From a virus: 64,000 nt of DNA. Every line of letters starts with the position of its first letter. The stretch's first letter is position 1. A model generated the notes under the pieces. That model worked only from the letters and a program-made list of their open reading frames with translations, was not told the origin of the DNA and searched no databases. This document shows positions 45,749 through 53,831 of the stretch, piece after piece. The DNA lies in the IMG/VR virus record IMGVR_UViG_3300044710_000107, positions 24,246 through 88,245 of that record; one strand, written 5' to 3'. A program made the translations under genes and the position numbers.

Positions 45749-45979
45749 CTATCCGGCCTTGAGTTCGCCGACCGCCGCTCCGGGAAGCTCGGGCTCTCCA
45801 GCCGGTTCGGCCGTCGGCTCGACGCCAGCGACGGCGCGCACCAGCTTCGCGATCTTGGCGAGTTGCCAGCCGATCTCCGCTGCGCCCTCGACGCCGCTAC
45901 CGGCATCGGCGCGCCACTCCTTGCTCCACAGGTCAAGGCTGCTGGCTTGGGCCAGCATCACATCGCGCTGCATCGCCAT
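45749..45979 (-). CDS. Small virion-region protein
   Basis: A 76-residue protein with a helical N-terminus (M-A-M-Q-R-D-V-M-L-A-Q-A-S-S-L-D-L-W-S-K-E) and an alanine/glutamate/proline-rich tail (A-G-E-P-E-L-P-G-A-A-V-G). It begins three bases after the stop of the histidine-rich gene in the leftward order. Not recognised. Confidence 0.5.
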   Translation of the reverse strand: MAMQRDVMLAQASSLDLWSKEWRADAGSGVEGAAEIGWQLAKIAKLVRAVAGVEPTAEPAGEPELPGAAVGELKAG

Positions 45980-45982
45980 AAC

Positions 45983-46891
45983 TTATGCCTCGTGATGCGC
46001 GCGGTGCCGGCCGCCGCGCTTCATCTGCGGGATGCCCTGATCGCTGCCGGCCATGTCCGGTTCGGCACTCGGTTCGACGCCGTAGCCCATCTGGCCACCG
46101 GGCATGCTGTTCCGCGGCGATGTCGTGTGCATCGGGTTCCGCGGCGGCGTCTCGATCGGCGAGCGGCGACGCTCGGCCGGCGGGATCATGCTGCGCGGCA
46201 GGCGCGTGCGGCCGCCCATCGCCATGCCGTCGCCATCCGTGTCGGCAACCATGCCGTGGCGGCGGTGGTGCTCGGCGGCGCCATCGTTCACGTAGGTGCC
46301 ATCGCCGTGGCCCATGCCACCGCCAGCCGCCATGTGCGCCGGCGTCCCGTCGGCATGGTGGTGCGAGATGTGGCCATCCGGGTGGTGCACCGTGTGACCG
46401 CCGTGGGCGTGATGGTGGAGCACGCGGCCGTCGGCGTGGTGCTCGACCCGGACGACATGGTGCCCGTGCGGGTGCAGGTGGTGCATCGCGCCGCCATGCG
46501 CCTCGTGTTGCACCGGCGAGCCATCGTGGTGGTGATGCGTCACGTGCCCGTCGGGGTGATGGATGGTGTGGCCGCCGTGCTCGTGGTGCACGATGTGGCC
46601 ACCGCCGGCGTGCGGCATCGGCTCACCGCGGGGGCAATGCCCGTGCGGATGATGCTCGCCGCCGTGCGCCATGTGGGCGTGGCCGCCGTGCGCGTAATCG
46701 TGCGGCGGACCCTCGCCGGCTTCCAGCGGCTCCGGAACGTGCTTCGGCCCGCGGGTCGGCACGTCCTGCGCGTAGGGCGGCGATGCCGTCTTCGGGCCGG
46801 TTCCACCCTCGGCAGACCCTTTGAAGCCGAAGTCCTTGGAAAAATGCTCCGGGCCGAAGTCCTGGCCGTCGGCAAGATGTCGAATCGCCAT
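45983..46891 (-). CDS. Histidine-rich virion-region protein
   Basis: A 302-residue protein with about 55 histidines, most between residues 60 and 195 in H-G-G-H-T-(I/V)-H-H-P-D-G-H units followed by (V/I)-(T/S)-H-H-H. Such runs can bind several metal ions (zinc, nickel or copper) or make the protein pH-responsive. The first 30 residues (M-A-I-R-H-L-A-D-G-Q-D-F, F-G-F-K-G-S-A) match the start of the next gene at 46904. The tail is basic. It lies in the head/tail structural block, so it is probably a virion component. No known family. Confidence 0.65.
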   Translation of the reverse strand: MAIRHLADGQDFGPEHFSKDFGFKGSAEGGTGPKTASPPYAQDVPTRGPKHVPEPLEAGEGPPHDYAHGGHAHMAHGGEHHPHGHCPRGEPMPHAGGGHIVHHEHGGHTIHHPDGHVTHHHHDGSPVQHEAHGGAMHHLHPHGHHVVRVEHHADGRVLHHHAHGGHTVHHPDGHISHHHADGTPAHMAAGGGMGHGDGTYVNDGAAEHHRRHGMVADTDGDGMAMGGRTRLPRSMIPPAERRRSPIETPPRNPMHTTSPRNSMPGGQMGYGVEPSAEPDMAGSDQGIPQMKRGGRHRAHHEA

Positions 46892-46903
46892 GGTGATGGC
46901 CTC

Positions 46904-47734
46904 CTACTTTTTCTTCCGACGCGGCGAGAGGTCGCCGCCGGTAAGGCGAAGTCCGAACCGCGCGGCCTGGCCGAGCGATCCCGGGGAATCCTTGTGCTCT
47001 TCCATGTACTGGTGTGCCGAGACGCCCTCGCGCTTGGCGCCGCGCTGCATCCGGCCGGGATGGCTGATCGCGCCCTGGATGAACTTGCCGCCCTTCGCCA
47101 TCGCTGGGACGCCCTGCTGTGCGACCGGCGCCGGCGCGGCGGCGACCGGCGAACCGGCGGCGCCCGGCGCCAACGCGGCCATCCTGGCGGCCGCGGCACC
47201 GCGCGCGGCGGCGGCATTGCCGATCGCCTGACGGATACCGCCGACGCGGCCAGCCTGTACCAGACCATGTGCGAGACGCGCGGCATCGTGCACCGGCATC
47301 GTCACGCTGGCGTTGGCGAGCGGGCCGGGTTCGGCACCCTGCGCGAGCGGTGACGGCCTCGGTGCCATTGGCGCCGGCGCGCGCGCCATCGGACCTGCGG
47401 CTGGCGCGGGACCCGGCGGTGCCGCATTGCCCATCGCCGGGACGCCGGTCGGACGCCCTGGCATCGGCATCGCCGGGCCGCCTGCCTGGTAGCCTTTCGG
47501 GTCGTTGTAGGCGTGCGCCGGCGACGGCTTGCCTTGCGCGCGGCCGCCACGGGCCAATCCTTTTTCCTTGGCGAGCGCGGGCCGGTTCTCGACGAACGAT
47601 CCGTCGCCGTATTCGTTGTCGTCGGGGTTGCCCGGATGGCTCATCGCGTCATGGCGACCGCGCGCCGACCCGGTGAACCCGAACGCAGGGTCGAAGTGGA
47701 AATCCTCACCAGGCTTCAGGAACCGCGGCGCCAT
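46904..47734 (-). CDS. Structural-region protein with conserved C-terminal helix
   Basis: A 276-residue protein. The start, M-A-P-R-F-L-K-P-G-E-D-F, then F-G-F-T-G-S-A, is shared with the histidine-rich protein. The middle is proline/alanine-rich. The end, G-G-K-F-I-Q-G-A-I-S-H-P-G-R-M-Q-R-G-A-K, recalls the K-(F/W)-I-Q-x-A-I-x-H-P-G motif found in many phage proteins of this gene block, and the last residues are basic (S-P-R-R-K-K-K). Start 47734 chosen because the longer frame runs into the previous gene. Confidence 0.65.
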   Translation of the reverse strand: MAPRFLKPGEDFHFDPAFGFTGSARGRHDAMSHPGNPDDNEYGDGSFVENRPALAKEKGLARGGRAQGKPSPAHAYNDPKGYQAGGPAMPMPGRPTGVPAMGNAAPPGPAPAAGPMARAPAPMAPRPSPLAQGAEPGPLANASVTMPVHDAARLAHGLVQAGRVGGIRQAIGNAAAARGAAAARMAALAPGAAGSPVAAAPAPVAQQGVPAMAKGGKFIQGAISHPGRMQRGAKREGVSAHQYMEEHKDSPGSLGQAARFGLRLTGGDLSPRRKKK

Positions 47735-47736
47735 CG

Positions 47737-48390
47737 TCAGATCCCCTGCTGCATGGACGTGAGCTGCACACCGCCCGGCGCTGTCAGCGTCAGCCGCGAG
47801 GCCCGCGCGACCGCCGGGATGGTCGCATCGAGGTCGCCGGTCGTTCCCTGCGTGCCGGGCACCGGGATCGCGATCGGGAACGGCTGTCCGGGCGGTAGCC
47901 ACGTGCCGAAGACATCGTCGCGGGTGTAGTCGACCTGCCACGTCGGCGAGCCACTGAGCACGTGTCCGAACGCGGTTGCCTGGAAGTCGGTCTGGAACCC
48001 GCTCCACGGCACCCAGGGGCCCGAGGCCGTGCCGCTCGTCCCGACGGTCACGTTGCCCGTGATGGCGCCACTCGACGAGACCTTCGTCACGGTGGCGAAA
48101 TCCTGTGTCGTCGACGCTGATCCGTCATCCGCCCCGGTGATCGTCTCCGAGATCGCCGCGCCGCCGTTGTTCTGCGGCCGCCCAGCGCCCGTGATCGTGA
48201 AGGTGATCCCGGAGTTGTCGCCAGTGCCAGCCACGACGATGCGCCGCGGCGCGTCCAGCGTGGCGACGCCGCCCGATACCAGCGAACCATTCAGCGTCAG
48301 ATTGCCGGCCGCGCCGAGCGTCTGGCTCAGCGCGACGGCGGTCGCGACCGCTGCATCGATGGTAACGCTGGTGACGATCGGGCGCGACAT
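47737..48390 (-). CDS. Beta-rich virion protein
   Basis: A 217-residue protein made of many short beta strands (V-T-S-V-T-I-D-A-A, A-P-R-R-I-V-V-A-G-T-G-D-N-S-G, I-T-F-T-I-T-G-A-G, T-A-F-G-H-V-L-S-G-S). The pattern S-G-I-T-F-T-I-x-G-x-x-x-x-G-x-x-I-x-E-T-I-T-G resembles decoration or fibre-tail domains. It starts at ATG 48390. Probably on the capsid surface or on the tail. Confidence 0.6.
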   Translation of the reverse strand: MSRPIVTSVTIDAAVATAVALSQTLGAAGNLTLNGSLVSGGVATLDAPRRIVVAGTGDNSGITFTITGAGRPQNNGGAAISETITGADDGSASTTQDFATVTKVSSSGAITGNVTVGTSGTASGPWVPWSGFQTDFQATAFGHVLSGSPTWQVDYTRDDVFGTWLPPGQPFPIAIPVPGTQGTTGDLDATIPAVARASRLTLTAPGGVQLTSMQQGI

Positions 48391-48398
48391 GGTTCCTG

Positions 48399-48728
48399 CT
48401 ATGCGCTCCCGGTCGCGCCGGTCGCCCCGGTGGCGCCGACCGTTTCGGGCACCCCCGCCGCCGGCAACGCCGCGATCGCCGCCGCGACCCTCTGATCGAC
48501 GAGGTACTCGATCTTGCTCCACACGACTTCGTCGAGTTCTCGCGCGGGCGCCGCCAGCGATGGCGCAGCGGCAGCAGCCGGTGCGCCTGCCTCATCGGCG
48601 ACGTGCTGAAGCGCCTCGCCAACGGCGGCATGAAGGTCGTCGAAGCTCGGCGATGCGCGGTTGCCGGCGCTGCCAAGCTTGGCCTTGATCCGCGCCAACC
48701 CGCGCTCCACGAAGTCCTCGAACGGCAT
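48399..48728 (-). CDS. Small helical protein ending in collagen-like triplets
   Basis: A 109-residue protein with helices (F-E-D-F-V-E-R-G-L-A-R-I-K-A-K-L-G, and V-V-W-S-K-I-E-Y-L-V-D-Q-R-V-A-A) and a C-terminal G-A-T-G-A-T-G-A-T-G, a short stretch of the same triplets that build the collagen-like fibres of this phage. It may be a truncated collagen-like protein or a source of the repeats. Confidence 0.55.
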   Translation of the reverse strand: MPFEDFVERGLARIKAKLGSAGNRASPSFDDLHAAVGEALQHVADEAGAPAAAAAPSLAAPARELDEVVWSKIEYLVDQRVAAAIAALPAAGVPETVGATGATGATGSA

Positions 48729-48779
48729 GGCCGTCTCCTTCTCTTTCCGTCACCGGCCAGCAGCGTATCACGCCAGCCG

Positions 48780-49778
48780 CTAAGTCGCGACCTCGAGCGC
48801 CTTGCCCATATCGGCGGCCACCGGTAGCGGCACAGTGCCGTAGAGCGTGCCGGACTGGCTCGTTTCCCAGTGGGTCGCGCCGAAGAAGTTGGTGCGGCCG
48901 GTCAGCATCACCACGCCGCCGGCCGACCCGGACAGGTTCATCACCTGCGCCATCGTCGAGCTGCTGGAGAGCGTGTCGACCATGAAGTCGCAGTCCTCGA
49001 AGTAGCAAGCGCGATCGATGCCGGCGGCGCCGATCAGGACGTGGCTGCCGCCGGTGCCGCCTGCCGCCAGGTCGGCGACGAAGCGGCAGCGCTCGAAGGT
49101 AAGCCGCGGTGCGTTGCCGGCGATCTCCAGCGTGTAGTTCGCGGCACCGCGCTGCAGCGTGTCGGCGCCAAACACGCAGTCGGCAAACGTGCTCTCGCCG
49201 GTGCTGGTGTTGAACTTGAAGGCGCGCGCGCCGGTCTGGTTCGCCGTGCCGGTGGTTGCCGTCGCATCGCCGAAGCCCAGGAACTCCACGCCGCTGTAAT
49301 TGTTGCGGCCGCCGCTGTCCTGCCAGCAGATCGGCGTCGTCGAGCCGGTGACCGGGAACCCGAAGAAGGTGCCGATATTGGCGAAGAGGCAGCCGTTGCC
49401 GGTGACATTCACCAGCGGCCCGAATGCCGCCGTCCCGCCGAGCGGACTGATCCTGGCGCGCTTTCCTTGCTTGATGCCGTTGCAGAGGCCGATCAGGTGC
49501 GTATCGTTCAGGTTCCAGGCGAGCGGCGCAGTCAGGTGCACCGTGCCGGTCAGGAAGATCACGTCGTTGTTGTTGTTCGACGCTGCGGATAGCGCCTGCC
49601 CGAGTGTGTTGAACGGTGATCCGACCTGGCCTTCGCCGGCGATCACGCCCGCGCCCTGCGTCTCCTGCACGAACCAGTAATTGCCGGTGAACGGCGGCAG
49701 CGCGCCCGACCCGAGGACCGGGATGCCGAAGGACGTGATCCCGTTGGGGAAGTTCGTCAGGCTGATATTGAGGGGCAT
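48780..49778 (-). CDS. Pectate-lyase-like beta-helix protein
   Basis: A 332-residue protein with the periodic asparagine/glycine turns of a right-handed beta helix (G-N-G-C-L-F-A-N-I-G-T-F-F-G-F, then N-Y-S-G-V-E-F-L-G-F-G-D, F-A-D-C-V-F-G-A-D, F-E-R-C-R-F, Y-F-E-D-C-D-F-M). This is the order of parallel-beta-helix tailspikes or decoration proteins. It directly follows the endonuclease VII-type gene. GGAGG precedes ATG 49778. Confidence 0.7.
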   Translation of the reverse strand: MPLNISLTNFPNGITSFGIPVLGSGALPPFTGNYWFVQETQGAGVIAGEGQVGSPFNTLGQALSAASNNNNDVIFLTGTVHLTAPLAWNLNDTHLIGLCNGIKQGKRARISPLGGTAAFGPLVNVTGNGCLFANIGTFFGFPVTGSTTPICWQDSGGRNNYSGVEFLGFGDATATTGTANQTGARAFKFNTSTGESTFADCVFGADTLQRGAANYTLEIAGNAPRLTFERCRFVADLAAGGTGGSHVLIGAAGIDRACYFEDCDFMVDTLSSSSTMAQVMNLSGSAGGVVMLTGRTNFFGATHWETSQSGTLYGTVPLPVAADMGKALEVAT

Positions 49779-49790
49779 CAGAGCCTCCGG

Positions 49791-50831
49791 TCAGTTCAAG
49801 AGGGGTGGCGGCCAGACGGCCGGCATCGGGACGACAGTAAGGTAGTCGCGCGGCCTGCCGTCGGAAGCCGGCGTGCGGGGCGCGTCGCAGGTGAGCGTGG
49901 GCGCAGCGTGGCGTTCGAGGTAGGCAATGGCGGCGCGGAGGCGGTCGGGGTCGTCATCGGCGCGACCGAGCAGCCCGTTGCACTTGCCGCATAGCAGCGC
50001 GCGCACCGCGCCGGTTTTATGGTCATGGTCGACGGCGAGGCGGCTGATCTTTTTCGTGCGATGGTCGACGCGGGTCTCGGGATTACGGCAGATCGCGCAG
50101 CAGCCGCCCTGAGCGTGGAACATCTCGGCGTACTGTTCGAACGTGATCCCGTAGCGCTTCCGAAGCTCGCCTTCGATCAGCTTATCCTTGTTGGCGGCAT
50201 TCCAGTCGCGCATGTACGCCGCACGGGCAGCCTTCTCGTCGTCGCTTCGGCCGCTGGTCTTCGGCTCGCGCCAGTACCAGTTCCCCGGCCCGAGCGGCAG
50301 CGAATCGTCGCGACGGGTCAGCAGATGCGCTGGCGATGGCCGGCTGTCTCCAACGTCCGCGACGAAAGCCCAGAGGTCCCGCCAGCGTGCGTCGGTCCTT
50401 TGGCTATGCGTGCGCATCAGCATATTCCACACACCGTAGAGAGGGTGCTTCTCGCGCGCTCCCCAATCTGCCGGACGGGTTTCGAGGACATGCTCATGCC
50501 GCTGCCAGCGCTTCAGGTGCTTCGCGCACATGCCGCGCGCAGCAACCATATTGAGGCATCCGCCGACCGAGCATGTGGCGATGGCGGCTTGCCGAGGCGC
50601 TGGGTCGGCCGTCGTGCCCGTGCGGGCCTGCCGATAGTAATGCTTTCGGCAGAGGCCCTTGGCGACCGCGCGCTCCCCGCAGCCGTCGACCGAGCAGGGG
50701 CCGCCACGCTGTGGGAGGTCTGTCGTTCCGTGGCGCCGGAAGCGCGCGTAGTGCGCGCGGCAGAGACCGCGCGACTTCACCGGCTTCGTGCAATTTGCCA
50801 CCGAGCAACACCGTTCGGCTATCCTCTCCAT
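49791..50831 (-). CDS. Endonuclease VII-type homing endonuclease with three zinc knuckles
   Basis: A 346-residue protein. Residues 1-115 hold three tandem C-S-V-x-x-C...G-(L/M)-C-x-(A/K)-H units (zinc knuckles). Residues about 125-200 hold a degenerate copy of the fold used by phage HNH-like proteins (W[11 protein letters not shown], L-G-P-G-N-W-Y-W). Residues about 225-300 are the endonuclease VII core: [16 protein letters not shown] and L-L-C-G-K-C-N-G. Start 50831 has GGAG upstream. It stands between the capsid gene and the beta-helix gene. The knuckles probably recognise its DNA target. Confidence 0.88.
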   Translation of the reverse strand: MERIAERCCSVANCTKPVKSRGLCRAHYARFRRHGTTDLPQRGGPCSVDGCGERAVAKGLCRKHYYRQARTGTTADPAPRQAAIATCSVGGCLNMVAARGMCAKHLKRWQRHEHVLETRPADWGAREKHPLYGVWNMLMRTHSQRTDARWRDLWAFVADVGDSRPSPAHLLTRRDDSLPLGPGNWYWREPKTSGRSDDEKAARAAYMRDWNAANKDKLIEGELRKRYGITFEQYAEMFHAQGGCCAICRNPETRVDHRTKKISRLAVDHDHKTGAVRALLCGKCNGLLGRADDDPDRLRAAIAYLERHAAPTLTCDAPRTPASDGRPRDYLTVVPMPAVWPPPLLN

Positions 50832-50895
50832 GTCCAACTCCTGCTTAGCGTTCTGTATCTTTCACTACCACAGACGCCAGCAGAAGCAAGCTGTT

Positions 50896-51900
50896 TCAGC
50901 AGAAAATCCCAGCAAATAGGTGGCCTACGTGGGTGAACGCATCGGCCACATGCGCCGCCACGCTGGCGCCGATGGACAGAGCCAGGGCCATGCCTGGAGT
51001 TCCAAACACACCTCGTGGGTCGGTCCAACTTGGCCAGTAACGCTCGGTCGCCTTGAACCGCATGGTGTCGGTCTCGAAGTCGCCCTCCATCGAGCGCTTC
51101 AGGCCGCGGCGCATCATCAACTTCAGCCCTTCCGGCGCATCGGTATTGACCCACCAGGCGGTGTTGCTGGTCAGACGGCTCATGTTGTACTGGCCCTCGG
51201 ACAGCAACTTCATCGTGATGATGGGGTTCACGTCGTTGTTCGCCGTGCCGGTCCGCAGCGCCGACTTCAGGATCGTCTCGGCCTGGAACACGTTCGCCGG
51301 CGCGCAGGTGATCGCCCGCGGCATCAGGCGGATCTTCTTGCCGTTGTTGTCGACCGCTTGGCGGACCTGCACCAGCATCTGCTCCAGCGAGGTCTGCGAC
51401 AGCGCGGCCGCGGTGCTCAGCAGGTTGGAGAACGTGCCGTTCACGATCGGATGCGACGCCGAGTTGAGCTGCACCTTGTCGCCGCCCGGGTAGGAGGCGT
51501 TGAAGGCGAAGTTCAGCACGTTGGCGCAAAGCGTTTCCTTGGTCTCGATCAAGGACTGCCCGAGGTGCTTGGCATAGATCTGGCCGATCCGGATGTGGTC
51601 ACCGTCCTCGACCAGCACCTGGGTGAGCGCGAAGGCGAGGCCCCAGACCCGGTACTGGTAGCGCTGCATGAACAGGACGCCGCCGGCCTGGTATTCGACC
51701 GGCTCGCCGTCGGGCAACTCGGGCGCGGCGCCGAAGCCGTACAAGACCGGCTCTTCATGGTAGTTGCGCGGGATACCCTGCTGCTCGCGGAATGGGCCGC
51801 GCCACTCGTCCACACGCTGTTCGTAGACGCCGTCGAATTCCTCGTTGAGGATTGGCTCAACAATCGCGCGGAAATCGGTACTTCTCATAGGAATGGCCAC
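50896..51900 (-). CDS. Major capsid protein (HK97-fold, Mu gpT-like)
   Basis: A 334-residue protein with the features of Mu gpT-like major head proteins: R-S-T-D-F-R-A-I-V-E-P-I-L-N-E-E-F at the start, F-M-Q-R-Y-Q-Y-R-V-W-G-L-A-F in the middle and R-Y-W-P-S-W-T-D-P-R-G-V-F-G-T-P-G near the end. It assembles the icosahedral head. GTG 51900 with AGAGGAG is the likely start; ATG 51888 is possible. Homologous proteins usually end at or just after V-(F/Y)-G-x-P-G. Here ~31 further hydrophobic residues follow, and codon use changes from about 51045, next to the endonuclease gene. Confidence 0.9.
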   Translation of the reverse strand: MAIPMRSTDFRAIVEPILNEEFDGVYEQRVDEWRGPFREQQGIPRNYHEEPVLYGFGAAPELPDGEPVEYQAGGVLFMQRYQYRVWGLAFALTQVLVEDGDHIRIGQIYAKHLGQSLIETKETLCANVLNFAFNASYPGGDKVQLNSASHPIVNGTFSNLLSTAAALSQTSLEQMLVQVRQAVDNNGKKIRLMPRAITCAPANVFQAETILKSALRTGTANNDVNPIITMKLLSEGQYNMSRLTSNTAWWVNTDAPEGLKLMMRRGLKRSMEGDFETDTMRFKATERYWPSWTDPRGVFGTPGMALALSIGASVAAHVADAFTHVGHLFAGIFC

Positions 51901-51972
51901 CTATGTATCTCCTCTACCTTGCTGTTTCTGCCGATTTCTGGGCGATAGCAGCGTTGCGGACAGGAAAGTTTG

Positions 51973-51997
51973 CGGAATATCCGTTCTTGATATTCCG
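51973..51997. promoter_or_regulatory. Perfect 9-bp inverted repeat in the divergent capsid/endonuclease gap
   Basis: CGGAATATC (51973-51981) and GATATTCCG (51989-51997) form a perfect stem with a 7-base loop. It lies in the 145-base gap between the divergent starts of the capsid gene and a GIY-YIG gene, both with AGAGGAG-like ribosome sites. It could be an operator for either gene or a leader hairpin. The surrounding DNA is unusually A/T-rich for this genome. Confidence 0.4.
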
Positions 51998-52045
51998 GGA
52001 ATTAAGGCGTATGTCATCAATCATAGAACCAGAGGAGTTAGACTG

Positions 52046-53149
52046 ATGACCACCAACCTCTACGCCTTGGTCGAGGCTCGCCCAGGCCATCCGAACTTCG
52101 GACGGCCGTTTTACGTTGGCATCGGAACCGACAAGCGGCCTTACCGTCACATGCGAGAGGCTCGCTCGCGGAAGGGGCATCGCAACTGGCGACTTCAGGA
52201 GGTCCTGGCCAGCCATCAGGCGCTTCGGATTGCGCCCGGCGTTGAAATCTTCGGCGTCTTCGAGACTAAGGATGCCGCCGGAGAGGCCGAGAAAGAGGCG
52301 ATCGCGCGATATGGCCGCATCGGCATTGAGGACGGCGGCATTCTCTGCAACCTTGCAGTCGGCGGACAGGGACCAGATGCCGCGCTGATGCAGATGCCGG
52401 AAATCCGAAAGCGGAACTCCGAAGCACAGAAGCGGCGCAGCCCTGAATCGCGAGCGCCTTCCATTGCGGCCCTCGCAGCCAGTCGGGACGATCCTGAGGT
52501 CGAGGCGCGACGCCGCGCCAACAGTCGGGAACCGCAGCGCTTGTCCTGGGCTGATCCAGACATCCGCGCGCGCCGCACCGACGCGATGATCGGAAAGGAG
52601 AAAACGATGACGCCAGAGGCCATCGCCGCTCGCCAAGCGAACGCTGCACTGGCCCAGGCGCCGGAGGCGAAGGCCAGCCACGCCCAAGGAATGCTTGGCG
52701 TATGGCAGAATCCAGAGCACCGAACCAAGCAAAGCGCGAGCAAAGCCGCCGCCTGGCAGGACCCTGAGAAGCGCGCAAACATGCTGGCTGGCCGCGGCGA
52801 GGGCATCGCGAAGTCGTGGCAAGACCCCGAGGTCCGCGCGCGTCGCATCGCTGGCATCAAGGCCGCCGCAGGCGCGCCAGCCGAGCCGAAGCCGACTGCC
52901 GATCCCACCGTCACTGCCGCGTCCCGCAGCGCTGCGATGACCGCGATGAACGCTGCCAAGACCACCGAGGAACGGAGTGCCGCACAGGCGCGCACGTGGG
53001 ACGACCCCACCGTCCGCGAGCGCCGCGCTGCCGGCATCAAGGCTGCTGCCCAGGACCCTGCGCTCAAGGCGGCGCGGCTCGCGGCGATGCTCGCCGGCAA
53101 ACGCCGGAAAGCCGCCGAGAGAGCCGCAGCCGCTGGCGAGCGCGTATAG
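52046..53149 (+). CDS. GIY-YIG endonuclease with repeated W-x-D-P-E basic modules
   Basis: A 367-residue protein. The GIY-YIG core is L-Y-A-L-V-E-A-R then F-Y-V-G-I-G-T-D-K-R-P-Y-R-H (residues 5-36), with the conserved glutamate in A-G-E-A-E-K-E-A-I. Residues about 165-360 hold at least five 17-25-residue repeats with (A/S/V/T)-W-x-(D/N)-P-(E/D/T)-x-R. These probably follow the DNA backbone, like NUMOD3 modules. The ATG has AGAGGAG upstream. It is transcribed against the late operon between the capsid gene and the next head gene. Confidence 0.8.
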   Translation: MTTNLYALVEARPGHPNFGRPFYVGIGTDKRPYRHMREARSRKGHRNWRLQEVLASHQALRIAPGVEIFGVFETKDAAGEAEKEAIARYGRIGIEDGGILCNLAVGGQGPDAALMQMPEIRKRNSEAQKRRSPESRAPSIAALAASRDDPEVEARRRANSREPQRLSWADPDIRARRTDAMIGKEKTMTPEAIAARQANAALAQAPEAKASHAQGMLGVWQNPEHRTKQSASKAAAWQDPEKRANMLAGRGEGIAKSWQDPEVRARRIAGIKAAAGAPAEPKPTADPTVTAASRSAAMTAMNAAKTTEERSAAQARTWDDPTVRERRAAGIKAAAQDPALKAARLAAMLAGKRRKAAERAAAAGERV

Positions 53150-53151
53150 CA

Positions 53152-53745
53152 TCAGGCGATCGAGACCTGCGGCGCGCCGCCGACCTGGGCGCGGGAGACG
53201 CCGACGATCATGTTCGTGAAGGCGTCACCGCCGCCGAGCTGGTCGTTGACGCCGACGCCAAACTCTTCGAGGAAGAACTGCCCCTGCTGGCCGCTGCCGG
53301 CGCCGCCATGCAGCAGGCCGCACGCGCTGAGGCCGGTCGCGGTGCTGCCTGCGGTCGGGTTGGCGACGTTGAACTCGGCGCCCATCAGCGCCTGCGCGAC
53401 CGAGCCGTCCGCCTGGACCAGGAAGCGCAGCGTCGGATCGCGCGCAGCCCAGAAATAGACGAACATATTGAATGTGCTGTCGTAGGTCTGGCCGTCGGGC
53501 CAGAACGGTGACACCTGCGGGCGGCCCCCGACCGGCGTGAATTCGACGCCGGCGAAGATACCCCAGATCGGGTCGGTGGTGGCGTCCGCCAGGACGATCA
53601 CGCCGCCCTCGATGGTGATCGGGGCGAATTTGAAGATGTTGCCCGCCTGGCCGGAGGCGATGCCGAACGGCATCCGGATTGCCCGCGGCGTGCCGGAGAG
53701 ACTGTTGATCGGCTGGAAGCCGTAGGGTGCCGAAACGAGGGCCAT
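53152..53745 (-). CDS. Capsid-associated (decoration) protein
   Basis: A 197-residue protein starting M-A-L-V-S-A-P-Y-G-F-Q-P-I-N, a start often found in small head proteins next to the major capsid gene. It is beta-rich (I-T-I-E-G-G-V-I-V-L-A-D, F-Y-F-W-A-A-R-D-P). Before the insertion of the endonuclease it would have directly preceded the capsid gene in the leftward order. Probably a capsid stabilising or decoration protein. Confidence 0.65.
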   Translation of the reverse strand: MALVSAPYGFQPINSLSGTPRAIRMPFGIASGQAGNIFKFAPITIEGGVIVLADATTDPIWGIFAGVEFTPVGGRPQVSPFWPDGQTYDSTFNMFVYFWAARDPTLRFLVQADGSVAQALMGAEFNVANPTAGSTATGLSACGLLHGGAGSGQQGQFFLEEFGVGVNDQLGGGDAFTNMIVGVSRAQVGGAPQVSIA

Positions 53746-53811
53746 GGTTTTCCGTCTCCACTAAGCGGTTAAGCCTTGTGGGTCGGACCGGCGCGAAATC
53801 CGTCTCGTGTC

Positions 53812-53831
53812 AGGAGCGGCGAAAGGCTCCT
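53812..53831 (-). terminator. Possible hairpin at the end of the scaffold-proximal gene block
   Basis: AGGAGC (53812-53817) and GCTCCT (53826-53831) form a 6-bp stem with an 8-base loop, overlapping the stop of the 53830 gene. No run of T follows in the leftward direction, so it may be a weak attenuator or RNA-processing site rather than a full terminator. It lies between assembly genes and the capsid block, where expression levels should change. Confidence 0.3.

Noticed and set aside
45863-47353. A 496-codon rightward open frame
   Set aside because: Antisense to the histidine-rich and the following gene. Its Val/Arg/His-rich composition is the mirror of the repeats, and the start has no ribosome site.
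50838-50895. Group I intron in the capsid gene
   Set aside because: The capsid frame is complete up to a stop and no split exon with conserved continuation could be found downstream. Kept only as a test in the capsid finding.
51914-53152. A 412-codon leftward open frame
   Set aside because: Antisense to the GIY-YIG gene at 52046. It would restore a continuous leftward operon, but it is Gly/Arg/Leu-rich without a domain, while the GIY-YIG frame has motifs and AGAGGAG.
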